Below are positions 33,351-41,554 of a stretch of 64,000 bases of DNA, one piece after another. The stretch comes from Prevotella sp. UBA7764 (GTDB lineage: Bacteria > Bacteroidota > Bacteroidia > Bacteroidales > Bacteroidaceae). The position numbers were made by a program, and so were the translations under genes. How positions within the stretch are numbered: the first letter of the stretch is position 1; the number at the start of each line of letters is the position of its first letter. Under the pieces are notes generated by a model. It ran no database searches. It saw only the letters and a list, made by a program, of their open reading frames with translations, and was not told the origin of the DNA. Where the stretch lies: positions 41,930 through 105,929 of the forward strand of contig DLDU01000060.1 in assembly GCA_002481295.1 (NCBI GenBank), written 5' to 3'.

Positions 33351-36047
33351 TTATTTAGCTTTCAAATGGCTGAGCGACTCCTTCAGCGCGGCAATTTTCT
33401 CCTCGGAGTCTTGCTGCTTCTTGCGCTCACGGGCCACGACGGCCTCTGGTGCATGGGCAATGAAGTTCTCGTTGGCGAGTTTCTTCTGAATGCCAGCCAG
33501 GAAGCCTTCAAGATGCTGGAGCTCTTTCTCCTGCTTCTCGATCTCGGCCTTCACATCGATGAGGTCACCCACCGGTACTGCATACTCCTGAGTGCCGACC
33601 ATGAAGACGCTGGCGTCAGCCGACTTGTCGCTCACGGTCTCTACGCTCTCCACGTTGGCCATCTTCTTCACGATGTCGTCGTAGGCAGCATAGGGATTGG
33701 CAGCCACAGCCTGGAGCTTCAGTGCTTTCTTCGGTGCGATATTCTTCTGGTTGCGAATGGTACGCACGCCGGAGATCACCTGCTTGACCTGCTCCATCTC
33801 GTCGCAGAGCTTCTTGTCGTCGTCGTTGGGAGCTGCGATGTTGAGCGTAGCCTTCATAATGCTCTCACCATCCTTGCGGTCATAGAGGTGCTGCCAGAGC
33901 TCCTCGGTGATGAACGGCATGAACGGATGCAGCATCTTCAGCAGATCGTCGAAGAAGTGGAGCGTAGCCTGATAGGTGGCAGTGTCGATAGGCTTGCCAT
34001 ATTCGGGCTTCACCATCTCGAGATACCAGCTTGAGAACTCGTCCCAGAACAGACGGTAGACGGTCATCAGTGCCTCGGAGATGCGGTAGGTCTTGAACTG
34101 GTCGTCCATGATGGCGTTGACCTCTTTCATCTTGGCAGTGAACCAGGCCACAGCCTGCTTGTTGGCCTCGGGCGTAGCCAGACTGTCATCGGTCTGCCAG
34201 CCCTGTACGAGACGGAAGGCGTTCCAAATCTTGTTGTTGAAGTTACGGCCCTGCTCGCAGAGACTCTCGTCGAAGAGAATGTCATTGCCTGCCGGAGCGG
34301 AGAGCATCATACCCATGCGCACGCCGTCGGCACCATACTGCTCGATGAGCTTCAACGGGTCGGGGGAGTTGCCAAGACTCTTCGACATCTTGCGGCCGAG
34401 CTTGTCGCGCACGATACCGGTGAAGTAGACATGCTTGAACGGCATCTGCCCACGATACTCGTAACCGGCCATGATCATGCGGGCCACCCAGAAGAAGATG
34501 ATGTCCGGACCCGTGACAAGGTCGGATGTCGGATAATAGTATTTGATCTCGGCATTGTCGGGATGGTTGATACCGTCGAAGACGGAGATCGGCCACAGCC
34601 AGGAAGAGAACCACGTGTCAAGGCAGTCGCTCTCCTGCTCCAGGTCAGCGGCGGTCAGCGACGCGTTCTTCTCCTGGGCGAGCTTCAAAGCCTCCTCGGC
34701 AGTCTCAGCCACGACGAAGTCGCGCTTGCCGTCGGCTGTTCTGAAGTAATAAGCCGGGATGCGGTGTCCCCACCACAGCTGACGCGAGATACACCAGTCC
34801 TTGATGTTCTCCAGCCAGTGGCGATAGGTGTTCTTGTATTTCTTAGGATAGAACTCAATGTCGTCGTCCATCACCGGCGGCAGGGCGATGTCGGCGAAGT
34901 GCTGCATCTTCAGGAACCACTGGGTGGAGAGCTTAGGCTCGATAGGCACATTGGTACGCTCGGAGAAGCCGACCTTGTTGTCATAGTCCTCGATCTTCTC
35001 CATCAGTCCGGCACTCGTCAGATCCTTGGCGATCTGCTTGCGCACGTCCATACGGTCCTGACCGACATAGAGGCCGGCAGCCTCGGAGATGGTACCGTCA
35101 TCGTTGAAGATGTCGATGGTCTCCAAGTGGTGCTTCAGTCCGAGCATGTGGTCGTTGACATCGTGAGCCGGCGTGACTTTCAGACAGCCGGTACCGAACT
35201 GAATGTCGACATAACCGTCCTCGATGACGGGAATCACACGGTTCACCAGCGGCACGATGACGTGCTTGCCCTTGAGCCACGTGTTTTTCACGTCCTCGGG
35301 GTTGATGCACATTGCCGAGTCGCCCATGATGGTCTCGGGACGTGTGGTGGCCACGACAGCGTAGTAGCCTTTCTCGTCCTTATGCATGACGTTGCCCTCG
35401 TCCTTGCGCTCGATAGACGCCTGGTCCTCGGGAGCAACATAGTATTTCAGATAATAGAGCTTGGAGTGCTCGTCCTTGTAGACGACCTCCTCGTCCGACA
35501 GTGCGGTCTGGGCTTTCGGGTCCCAGTTGACCATGCGCACGCCACGATAGATGTAGCCCTTGCGATAGAGGTCGACAAAGACCTTGATGACGCCCTTGGA
35601 GCGCGTCTCGTCCATGGTGAAAGCAGTGCGGTCCCAGTCGCAGGAGCAGCCGAGCTTGCGGAGCTGCTTGAGGATGATGCCGCCGTGCTCGCGTGTCCAG
35701 TCCCAGGCATGCTCAAGGAACTGTTCGCGCGTAAGGTCGGTCTTCTTGATGCCCTGCTCAGCGAGCTTGCCGACAACCTTGGCCTCAGTGGCGATAGAGG
35801 CGTGGTCGGTGCCGGGAACCCAGCAGGCGTTCTTTCCCTCCATGCGCGCACGGCGCACGAGGATATCCTGAATGGTGTTGTTCAGCATGTGACCCATGTG
35901 CAGCACACCCGTCACGTTTGGTGGGGGAATGACGATGGTATAGGGTTCGCGATTGTCAGGCTTGGAGCTGAAAAGTTTGTGGTCCAGCCAGTACTCATAC
36001 CACTTCGACTCTACTTCTTTCGGGTCGTACTTACTTGCTAATTCCAT
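33351..36047 (-). CDS. valS: Valyl-tRNA synthetase
   Basis: Charges tRNA-Val; class I synthetase with an editing domain. At 898 residues it has normal length. The signature motifs are [15 protein letters not shown] near residue 41-55 (HIGH class) and [16 protein letters not shown] near 548 (KMSKS). An editing insertion (CP1) lies between, with [13 protein letters not shown] near 233. The C-terminal 75 residues are the coiled-coil arm typical of bacterial ValRS ([20 protein letters not shown]). It has a TACTTTTG -7 box 41-48 bases upstream, and its terminator lies in front of the C11 gene. Confidence 0.97.
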   Translation of the reverse strand: MELASKYDPKEVESKWYEYWLDHKLFSSKPDNREPYTIVIPPPNVTGVLHMGHMLNNTIQDILVRRARMEGKNACWVPGTDHASIATEAKVVGKLAEQGIKKTDLTREQFLEHAWDWTREHGGIILKQLRKLGCSCDWDRTAFTMDETRSKGVIKVFVDLYRKGYIYRGVRMVNWDPKAQTALSDEEVVYKDEHSKLYYLKYYVAPEDQASIERKDEGNVMHKDEKGYYAVVATTRPETIMGDSAMCINPEDVKNTWLKGKHVIVPLVNRVIPVIEDGYVDIQFGTGCLKVTPAHDVNDHMLGLKHHLETIDIFNDDGTISEAAGLYVGQDRMDVRKQIAKDLTSAGLMEKIEDYDNKVGFSERTNVPIEPKLSTQWFLKMQHFADIALPPVMDDDIEFYPKKYKNTYRHWLENIKDWCISRQLWWGHRIPAYYFRTADGKRDFVVAETAEEALKLAQEKNASLTAADLEQESDCLDTWFSSWLWPISVFDGINHPDNAEIKYYYPTSDLVTGPDIIFFWVARMIMAGYEYRGQMPFKHVYFTGIVRDKLGRKMSKSLGNSPDPLKLIEQYGADGVRMGMMLSAPAGNDILFDESLCEQGRNFNNKIWNAFRLVQGWQTDDSLATPEANKQAVAWFTAKMKEVNAIMDDQFKTYRISEALMTVYRLFWDEFSSWYLEMVKPEYGKPIDTATYQATLHFFDDLLKMLHPFMPFITEELWQHLYDRKDGESIMKATLNIAAPNDDDKKLCDEMEQVKQVISGVRTIRNQKNIAPKKALKLQAVAANPYAAYDDIVKKMANVESVETVSDKSADASVFMVGTQEYAVPVGDLIDVKAEIEKQEKELQHLEGFLAGIQKKLANENFIAHAPEAVVARERKKQQDSEEKIAALKESLSHLKAK

Positions 36048-36087
36048 GTATTCTTATCTTTTATACCTTATTTTATAATTAATGCTG

Positions 36088-36095
36088 CAAAAGTA
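36088..36095 (-). promoter_or_regulatory. Putative -7 box for valS
   Basis: TACTTTTG on the minus strand, 41 bases upstream of the valS start and divergent from the mazG box 23 bases away. Confidence 0.5.
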
Positions 36096-36117
36096 CGAAA
36101 AATCCCCCGAAAATCAG

Positions 36118-36125
36118 TAACTTTG
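36118..36125 (+). promoter_or_regulatory. Putative -7 box for mazG
   Basis: TAACTTTG on the + strand, 20 bases before the mazG GTG start, so the mRNA leader would be about 12 bases. Confidence 0.5.
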
Positions 36126-36144
36126 CATCAAAAAGATAAACGAA

Positions 36145-37059
36145 GTGCATACACGCGAAGAAAAATTGAGAGCTTTCGGGCGATTGCTCGATGTGCAGCA
36201 CCGCCTGCGCAAGGAATGTCCCTGGGATAAGAAGCAAACCATGGAGAGCCTCCGCCCCAACACCATCGAGGAGGTTTTTGAGCTCGCCGACGCTCTGATG
36301 CGCCGCGACTACCACGAGGTGATGAAGGAGCTGGGCGATGTCATGGAGCATGTCGTCTTCTATGCGCTCATCGGCGACGAGGCCGGAGAGTTCGACATGG
36401 CGGACGTCTGCAACCGCGAGGCCGACAAGCTGATGTTCCGCCATCCGTTCATCGACTGGAACAACTCGCAAGGAGACTGGACGATCGACAACGAGCCGTT
36501 CTCGGTGTCGGCGACAGACATGACCATCAACGCCAAGGGACAAGTGGTCTACAAAGACAGCGAGGCCGACGGCAGCCAGGATACCGACAAGCCCCAGACG
36601 GCAGCCGGCGTGGAACAGACGTGGGAACAGATCAAGCAGCGTGAGCGCGACGGCAACACCAGCGTGCTCAGCGGTGTGCCAGCAGCCCTGCCCTCACTCA
36701 TCAAGGCCTACCGCATTCAGGACAAAGCGCGCAACGTGGGCTTTGACTGGCAGAAGAAAGAGGACGTGTGGGACAAAGTGAAAGAGGAGATGGGCGAACT
36801 GGAGACAGAGCTGAAGAAGGAGGACAAGGAAAACTCCACCAAAGAGCTGGGCGACTTCCTTTTCAGTGTCATCAACGCCGCACGCCTCTATCATCTCAAC
36901 CCCGACAACGCGCTGGAGCACACCAACCGCAAGTTCATCTCACGCTTCGGCTATATCGAGCAGAAAGCCAAGGAGCAAGGCAAGAGTCTCAAGGACATGA
37001 CGCTCGGCGAGATGGATGCCCTTTGGAACGAGGCTAAAAGCGTGCTGAAAGACGAGTGA
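36145..37059 (+). CDS. mazG: Nucleoside triphosphate pyrophosphohydrolase MazG
   Basis: Hydrolyses (d)NTPs to monophosphates and pyrophosphate, a housecleaning enzyme. Start codon is GTG. The 304-residue protein has two MazG domains: the first (about 1-110) contains CPWDKKQTMESLRPNTIEEVFELADAL with the EEVFE metal motif, and the second (about 170-290) has ELGDFLFSVINAARL near 232. Between them is an extra stretch of about 50 residues rich in Asp, Thr and Gln (near 125-155), which makes it about 40 residues longer than E. coli MazG. It is the first gene of a + strand run that continues with a lipoprotein and rnz. Confidence 0.94.
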   Translation: MHTREEKLRAFGRLLDVQHRLRKECPWDKKQTMESLRPNTIEEVFELADALMRRDYHEVMKELGDVMEHVVFYALIGDEAGEFDMADVCNREADKLMFRHPFIDWNNSQGDWTIDNEPFSVSATDMTINAKGQVVYKDSEADGSQDTDKPQTAAGVEQTWEQIKQRERDGNTSVLSGVPAALPSLIKAYRIQDKARNVGFDWQKKEDVWDKVKEEMGELETELKKEDKENSTKELGDFLFSVINAARLYHLNPDNALEHTNRKFISRFGYIEQKAKEQGKSLKDMTLGEMDALWNEAKSVLKDE

Positions 37060-37133
37060 CACTGTTGCTCGAAACGGGCACTGGGCCTTTCAAGCAGAAT
37101 GTTGATTATCGAACCCTATAAAACGAAAGCAAG

Positions 37134-37700
37134 ATGAAGAAAATCACATTGATATGCCTTGCCGCCCTGGTCACGGCGTTTGCCATGACGGGCTGCAAAG
37201 GAAAGAGCACAAAGACAACAACAGAAAGCAAAGACTCCGTGAAGGCGGAGACCACTTCCGACTCCACCATCTATGGCGTTTGCGGTGATGGCACTTCCAT
37301 GAACGTCGTGCAGTTGGTCACCGACGCGGGCGACAGCATTGAATTTGAGTTGCCACAGACCGACGACGGCACGGACGCCGTGCTCGGCGGACTGCTTGCC
37401 GGCGACCGTCTGGCTGTCATCGCTGGTGGTACGATGGACGGCATGAGGGTGGCCAAGAAGGTGATCAACCTCACTACGCTGCAAGGTAAGTGGACAAGTC
37501 TCGACAAAAACTTTGAAATCCTTGAGGGCGGCACGGTGAAGTCAAACGTGCAAGCTGAGAAAAATCCTTGGACAAGCTGGAAGATCGTCAACGGTGAGCT
37601 GGTGCTCAACACCGACACCTTCAGCATCGACCGGCTGGGCGGCGACTCGCTCTATCTCGAGAACCGTCAGGGCATCTTTGTCTACACACGACAGAAATAA
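37134..37700 (+). CDS. Lipocalin-like lipoprotein
   Basis: A 188-residue exported lipoprotein. Its signal (residues 1-20, ending AMTGC) is followed by a Lys/Thr/Ser-rich linker to about residue 45. The folded part includes a strand-rich region and a C-terminal module beginning LQGKWTSLDKNFEILEGGTV near residue 115, then KIVNGELVLNTDTFSIDRL, the pattern of lipocalin-like beta-barrel domains common in Bacteroidota. Specific ligand unknown. The stop codon touches the rnz start, so the two genes are translationally coupled. It lies 74 bases after mazG. Confidence 0.65.
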   Translation: MKKITLICLAALVTAFAMTGCKGKSTKTTTESKDSVKAETTSDSTIYGVCGDGTSMNVVQLVTDAGDSIEFELPQTDDGTDAVLGGLLAGDRLAVIAGGTMDGMRVAKKVINLTTLQGKWTSLDKNFEILEGGTVKSNVQAEKNPWTSWKIVNGELVLNTDTFSIDRLGGDSLYLENRQGIFVYTRQK

Positions 37701-38627
37701 ATGGAGCCTTTCCTCATACATATTTTAGGCTGTGGCAGTGCCCTGCCCACACTCCGGCACAGCGCTTCCTCGCAAGTCATCGAACTGCGGGGCAAGCTCT
37801 TCATGATCGACTGTGGCGAGGGCACGCAACTGCAAATGCGGAAATACCATATCAGCTTCACCAAGATACAGACGGTGTTTATCTCGCATCTCCATGGCGA
37901 CCACTGCTTCGGACTGATAGGCCTCATCTCCACCATGGGCATGCTGGGACGCACCGCACCGCTGCACATCTACGCACCGAAAGAGATGGGTCCGCTGCTC
38001 GACATGCAACTGAAGATGTTCTGTACGGGACTGGAATTCAACGTTGTCTTTCACGCTGTTGACACCACGAAGCACCAGGTCATCTACGACGACCGCAGTC
38101 TGACCGTGGAGTCGCTGCCCTTGCAGCACCGGGTGCCCTGCAATGGCTTTCTCTTCCGTGAGAAGGCTACCTTGCCCCACATCCGCCGCGACATGATCGA
38201 CTGCTACGAGATACCGGTGTCTCAGATCAACAATATCAAACTCGGTGCCGACTGGACTACCGAGGACGGCGAAGTCATCCCCAACAGCCGTCTGGTCACT
38301 CCTGCTGACAAGCGTCGCAGCTATGCTTATTGCAGCGATACCCGTTTCATCCCCACGCTCCATCAGCTTATCGAAGGCGTCGATGTGCTCTATCACGACT
38401 CCACATACGACAAAAGCATGGAAGAGCGGGCTGCTCTCTACAACCACTCTACGTCAACGCAAGCCGCAATGGTGGCTAAAGAGGCGCACGCCGGACAACT
38501 GCTGTTGGGACATTTCAGCGCACGATATGATAACGAGGAGGGCATACTCAACGAGGCAAAGGAGATCTTTCCCAATACACAACTGACAGACGAGGGCATG
38601 ACGTTCCCCATCTTGGCAAAGGAATAG
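37701..38627 (+). CDS. rnz: Ribonuclease Z
   Basis: Endonuclease that matures the 3' end of tRNA precursors. The 308-residue metallo-beta-lactamase-fold protein shows LGCGSALPTLRHSASS near residue 8, the zinc motif FISHLHGDHCFGLIGL near 58-73, VESLPLQHRVPCNGFLFRE near 135, YCSDTRFIP near 213 and LLGHFSARYD near 269. No exosite flexible-arm oddities are seen. It begins at the first base after the preceding stop codon and is followed 25 bases later by the TerB/DnaJ gene. Confidence 0.95.
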   Translation: MEPFLIHILGCGSALPTLRHSASSQVIELRGKLFMIDCGEGTQLQMRKYHISFTKIQTVFISHLHGDHCFGLIGLISTMGMLGRTAPLHIYAPKEMGPLLDMQLKMFCTGLEFNVVFHAVDTTKHQVIYDDRSLTVESLPLQHRVPCNGFLFREKATLPHIRRDMIDCYEIPVSQINNIKLGADWTTEDGEVIPNSRLVTPADKRRSYAYCSDTRFIPTLHQLIEGVDVLYHDSTYDKSMEERAALYNHSTSTQAAMVAKEAHAGQLLLGHFSARYDNEEGILNEAKEIFPNTQLTDEGMTFPILAKE

Positions 38628-38652
38628 ACAAAGAAATCACAAAAACAGCAAC

Positions 38653-39429
38653 ATGGCAAAAATGGGTAAATGGATAGGTGGCTTTCTCGGCTTGATCACT
38701 GCCGGACCTCTCGGTGCGTTGGCGGGGTTCGTCTTAGGTGCCATCTTTGATTCAAGCGTAGATGCTGTCAACGCCAACGGCGGTGAGGCTTATGCGCAAC
38801 AGCATGTCTACGAGGGCGAGCGCAATACGTTCCGCTTCTCCCTGCTCGTCCTGGCTTCCTACATCATCAAGGCAGACGGCAAAGTGATGCATTCCGAAAT
38901 GAATGTGGTGCGCAACTGGTTGAGGGTCAACTTTGGCGAAGAGGCCGTGGAGGAAGGCGAGGACATCTTGCTGAAACTCTTTGAGCAGCAGAAGCGCCTC
39001 GGTGCCGAGGAGTACCGCAGTGCCGTCATCAGCAGCTGTCACCAGCTCCGGCAGAACATGCTCTATGAACAGCGGTTGCAACTGCTCAACTTCCTGGCGA
39101 TGATCGCGCAGGCCGACGGTGTGGTGACGCCGCAAGAGGTCAGCGCGCTGAAGGAATGTGCTGTAGGACTGGGACTGAGCGAGGCCGACGTGGACGCCAT
39201 GCTCAACCTGAAGGATGCAGGCACGAGTCTCGACGCAGCCTATAAGGTCTTGGGCGTAGCACCAACGGCTACGGACGACGAGGTGAAGGCTGCTTACCGA
39301 CAACTGGCCTTGAAAAACCACCCCGACCGTGTGGCGACGCTCGGCGAGGACGTCAGAAAAGCAGCAGAGAAGAAGTTCCAAGAGATCAACGCCGCAAAAG
39401 AGACCATCTGGAAGGCAAGAGGATTGTAG
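38653..39429 (+). CDS. TerB and DnaJ domain protein (DjlA-like)
   Basis: A 258-residue cytoplasmic-facing co-chaperone. A glycine-rich hydrophobic N-terminus (residues 5-30) could anchor it, as in DjlA. Residues about 50-175 form a TerB-like helical domain (LASYIIKADGKVMHSEMNVVRNWL and LLNFLAMIAQADGVVTPQEVSAL). Residues 190-258 are a J domain: DAAYKVLGVAPTATDDEVKAAYRQLALKNHPDRV with the HPD tripeptide near residue 227. It would stimulate DnaK on membrane-linked substrates (inferred from DjlA). It ends the mazG run. Confidence 0.9.
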   Translation: MAKMGKWIGGFLGLITAGPLGALAGFVLGAIFDSSVDAVNANGGEAYAQQHVYEGERNTFRFSLLVLASYIIKADGKVMHSEMNVVRNWLRVNFGEEAVEEGEDILLKLFEQQKRLGAEEYRSAVISSCHQLRQNMLYEQRLQLLNFLAMIAQADGVVTPQEVSALKECAVGLGLSEADVDAMLNLKDAGTSLDAAYKVLGVAPTATDDEVKAAYRQLALKNHPDRVATLGEDVRKAAEKKFQEINAAKETIWKARGL

Positions 39430-40016
39430 GAACCCTCTCCAGCACTACAGACTCTCTCTAACTCTCCCTAAAATGGAGAGAATGGCAATACCAGTACTAC
39501 CTCTGCCGTTTTGACATCATTGATTGGAATATAATAGCAAGGGTAGAACTCTATCAGAAGCAGCTCTTATATTCCGTAGTTTTTCTTACAAAAGTCTGTC
39601 AACCCAAACATACGAAATAGAAAAGGGAAGACGACATTTCCGCTTTCTCAAACACATTTTTGCAGTGTTTGGAGATAAAAAGGGTTGTTTGATGTTGTCA
39701 TCTCAGTTGAATGACAAGGTCATCTCAGTTGAATGACGAGGTCATCTAACTGTTTTCTTCGAGTCAAACAACTGAGATGACAGCCCTTTTTCAAATTTTC
39801 CTTTGTAAAAAACACCGATTTCTATATCATACGAGTGCTCTGCTTTCATAACTAACTGATTATTTGTTAGTTACAAAAAGACCGATTTTTTCGCAAAAAT
39901 CAAGACCAACAAGGAGCTGCTGGAAAAGAATCGATTCTCAGTGCCTCTAAATTGTCACTTAATAAGACAAATGAGGCTACGGGCATACACCGTCGTCTCA
40001 TGCCTCAGACAGCTTT
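39430..40016. other. Long intergenic region with repeated and hairpin sequence
   Basis: About 590 bases with no credible gene. It contains a run of inverted repeats (see the separate repeat entry), a short stem at 39849-39856 with 39866-39873, and another at 39884-39890 with 39895-39901. Reading frames inside are short and lack codon bias. Confidence 0.6.
39645..39791. repeat. Structured repeat cluster with 22-bp period
   Basis: The 19-mer GTCATCTCAGTTGAATGAC occurs at 39697-39715 and 39719-39737, with a diverged third start at 39741; the period is 22 bases. An inverted copy reads CAACTGAGATGACA at 39768-39781. Outer arms AAAAAGGGTTGT (from 39677) and ACAGCCCTTTTT (to about 39790) bracket it. 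A separate stem CAAACAC/GTGTTTG lies just before, near 39650-39672. The layout looks like a small non-autonomous or REP-like element. Two and a half units are too few, and the spacing too short, for a CRISPR array. Confidence 0.55.
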
Positions 40017-40682
40017 CTATCTATAGGTGAAGAACGTTCCGCCATCTGACTGTGCGTATTTTCTGACGAGCTCCTGAATGTACTGTGCGTTGGCAACCAC
40101 CTGACTCTCATCGCCATCATAGCCATTGATGAGCACAACGAGATGGGTTGTGGACAGACCTATCTTTGTCCGCTCATTGTCGGAAGTAGGCGTCCCTACT
40201 CCACCCACGGCATCACGGTAGACGGGTAGTCCCGCAATGTTGATCATGCCACGGCCGATTCCCTCGTAAGGTTCACCTTCCCGCCCCACGCCGAGTGTCA
40301 GCGTGTCGCCCTGGAACTTATCCGCGTCGAAGCCTCCAATGCTGTAGCCATAGCGAATGCTCGCCAAGTTGACGAGATCCACCAAGGTATCGACCTGATA
40401 GAGATCCTTGCCCTTGAGCTGCCGGCGTATCAGGGCCTCAGCGGCAGGACGGTAGCGCGAGGGATCCTTGCCGCAGGCACGGTAGACGCGGCGCGTGGCT
40501 TCGATACCGGAAATAGCCTTCAGCGTCTCGGTGCTCAACACCTGACGATAGTGCTCGCCCAAGGCATTGATCTCCTGCCACAGCTCAGCGCAACAGGGTG
40601 AGTTCTTTACCTGAGCCTCTACGCAAGCCCCTACGAAATTAGGACAAACGTTCTCTATCTCTTTTGAAACTATGATTTTCAT
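40017..40682 (-). CDS. B3/B4 domain protein (tRNA-synthetase-beta-like)
   Basis: A 221-residue stand-alone B3/B4 domain, the fold found in the beta chain of phenylalanyl-tRNA synthetase. Typical sequence includes GIEATRRVYRACGKDPSRYRPAAEAL near residue 59-84, and DTLVDLVNLASIRYGYSIGGFD near 98-119, with NERTKIGLSTTHLVVLINGY near 168. Free-standing members are suspected of acting on aminoacyl-tRNA or tRNA quality, but this is unproved. It has its own TAACTTTG box. The neighbouring genes are a repeat region and a decayed kinase gene, so no operon partner helps. Confidence 0.82.
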   Translation of the reverse strand: MKIIVSKEIENVCPNFVGACVEAQVKNSPCCAELWQEINALGEHYRQVLSTETLKAISGIEATRRVYRACGKDPSRYRPAAEALIRRQLKGKDLYQVDTLVDLVNLASIRYGYSIGGFDADKFQGDTLTLGVGREGEPYEGIGRGMINIAGLPVYRDAVGGVGTPTSDNERTKIGLSTTHLVVLINGYDGDESQVVANAQYIQELVRKYAQSDGGTFFTYR

Positions 40683-40752
40683 CTTTTCTCTTTCTTACTT
40701 CTTACTGATGACATCATCATGTATGACTGTCATCCTACAATGATTACAAATA

Positions 40753-40760
40753 CAAAGTTA
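40753..40760 (-). promoter_or_regulatory. Putative -7 box for the B3/B4 gene
   Basis: TAACTTTG on the minus strand, 71 bases upstream of the gene start. Confidence 0.45.
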
Positions 40761-40837
40761 CTGCAAACGAGGGGAATGACAAAATAAAAAGAGAACAAAA
40801 AGCCACAAATAAAGTTGGAAGTCTCATAGAAAAAACT

Positions 40838-40845
40838 TAATTTTG
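40838..40845 (+). promoter_or_regulatory. Putative -7 box for the small gene at 40876
   Basis: TAATTTTG on the + strand, 31 bases upstream of the small gene that precedes the kinase remnant. Confidence 0.4.
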
Positions 40846-40875
40846 CAAACAAAGCAGATTATATAATGTGGAGAT

Positions 40876-41076
40876 ATGGAGAAAAACTTATCAGACATCT
40901 CTTTAAGAAACGGACAGAAAGCCAACCTATACGTGTTGTCCTTGAGTCCAAAATACAGGCCGATCGCGACAGAAGCGATATTCGAGTGTTTGAGACTGGG
41001 GTATCCTCTCAACGATATGGAGATTACGAGCAAGGCACGAGAGCTGCAGCGCAAGAGACTGAAGGGGAACGCCTGA
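40876..41076 (+). CDS. Small unrecognised protein upstream of the kinase remnant
   Basis: A 66-residue product with a promoter box 31 bases upstream. It opens with a polar stretch, then NLYVLSLSPKYRPIATEAIFECLRLGYPLNDMEIT split across helices, and ends in a basic helix (KARELQRKRLKGNA). No family is recognised. In decay-prone neighbourhoods of this kind, such a gene can be a partner of the following polyvalent-kinase gene, whose first recoverable codons overlap its 3' end in another frame. It may also be a fragment itself, since its frame ends exactly where the next frame starts to make sense. Confidence 0.4.
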   Translation: MEKNLSDISLRNGQKANLYVLSLSPKYRPIATEAIFECLRLGYPLNDMEITSKARELQRKRLKGNA

Positions 41077-41454
41077 TTTCCATAGCCAAAGACTATGGCT
41101 TATTCATACCCAAATTAGAATGGACCATCGACAAGCTATAAGTTTATTGGAATTAGCGAAGATACTGATGGCGTGAGGATTATCCTCCAACAACAATATC
41201 TTCCAAAGAAGTTTTCTACTCCAAGCCAAAAAGATATTGATGACTATCTAATGAAAGGATTAGGACTAAATATCGAAGACAGATATTTTTATGCTAACGA
41301 ATACATTGCAATTACGGATGTATCCGCTGATGGAGATAATGTGCTATCTGACAATGAGCACCTGCTCTTTATCGATCCTATCATAAAGTTCAAGCAACCG
41401 GCAATAGTTGTTCTGAATCATTATTACGAAGAAATACAAGGTTCATTGAGATGA
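41067..41454 (+). pseudogene. Decayed polyvalent protein kinase-like gene
   Basis: Two frames must be joined. The first, from 41067, gives ERLISIAKDYGLFIPKLEW and ends at a stop near 41142. The second, after a TAG at 41155, gives DTDGVRIILQQQYLPKKF, then QKDIDDYLMKGLG, YANEYIAITDVSADGDNVL and LLFIDPIIKFK up to 41454. The last part matches the catalytic loop (D....DN) and the DP metal motif of the polyvalent protein kinase domain often carried by Bacteroidota mobile elements. The N-lobe is missing between the two pieces, so the gene is a deletion remnant. A separate 93-residue product from GTG 41173 is possible but would lack the N-lobe. Family call is by eye. Confidence 0.5.
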
Positions 41455-41500
41455 ACAGCAAGAAAAACAACGAAACAACGGGCATACCGATTTTTTTTGT

Positions 41501-41508
41501 TAACTTTG
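41501..41508 (+). promoter_or_regulatory. Putative -7 box for the ligase gene
   Basis: TAACTTTG on the + strand, 47 bases before the ligase ATG. Confidence 0.5.
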
Positions 41509-41554
41509 TAAACAGAAAGCCTACTAAAGTAGGTTACGACCATATCACGATCTT

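Noticed and set aside
34431-36041. A 536-codon open frame on the + strand inside valS
   Set aside because: It is antisense to a complete valyl-tRNA synthetase with intact HIGH and KMSKS motifs and has no family resemblance; it reflects codon bias on the opposite strand.
39697-39759. Possible CRISPR array
   Set aside because: Only two full 19-bp units with a three-base spacing and a partial third exist; there is no spacer diversity and no cas gene.
40866-41141. A 91-codon frame starting ten bases before the 66-residue gene
   Set aside because: Its N-terminal part is the shifted reading of the 66-residue frame; only its end (from 41067) resembles the kinase and is listed as part of the pseudogene.
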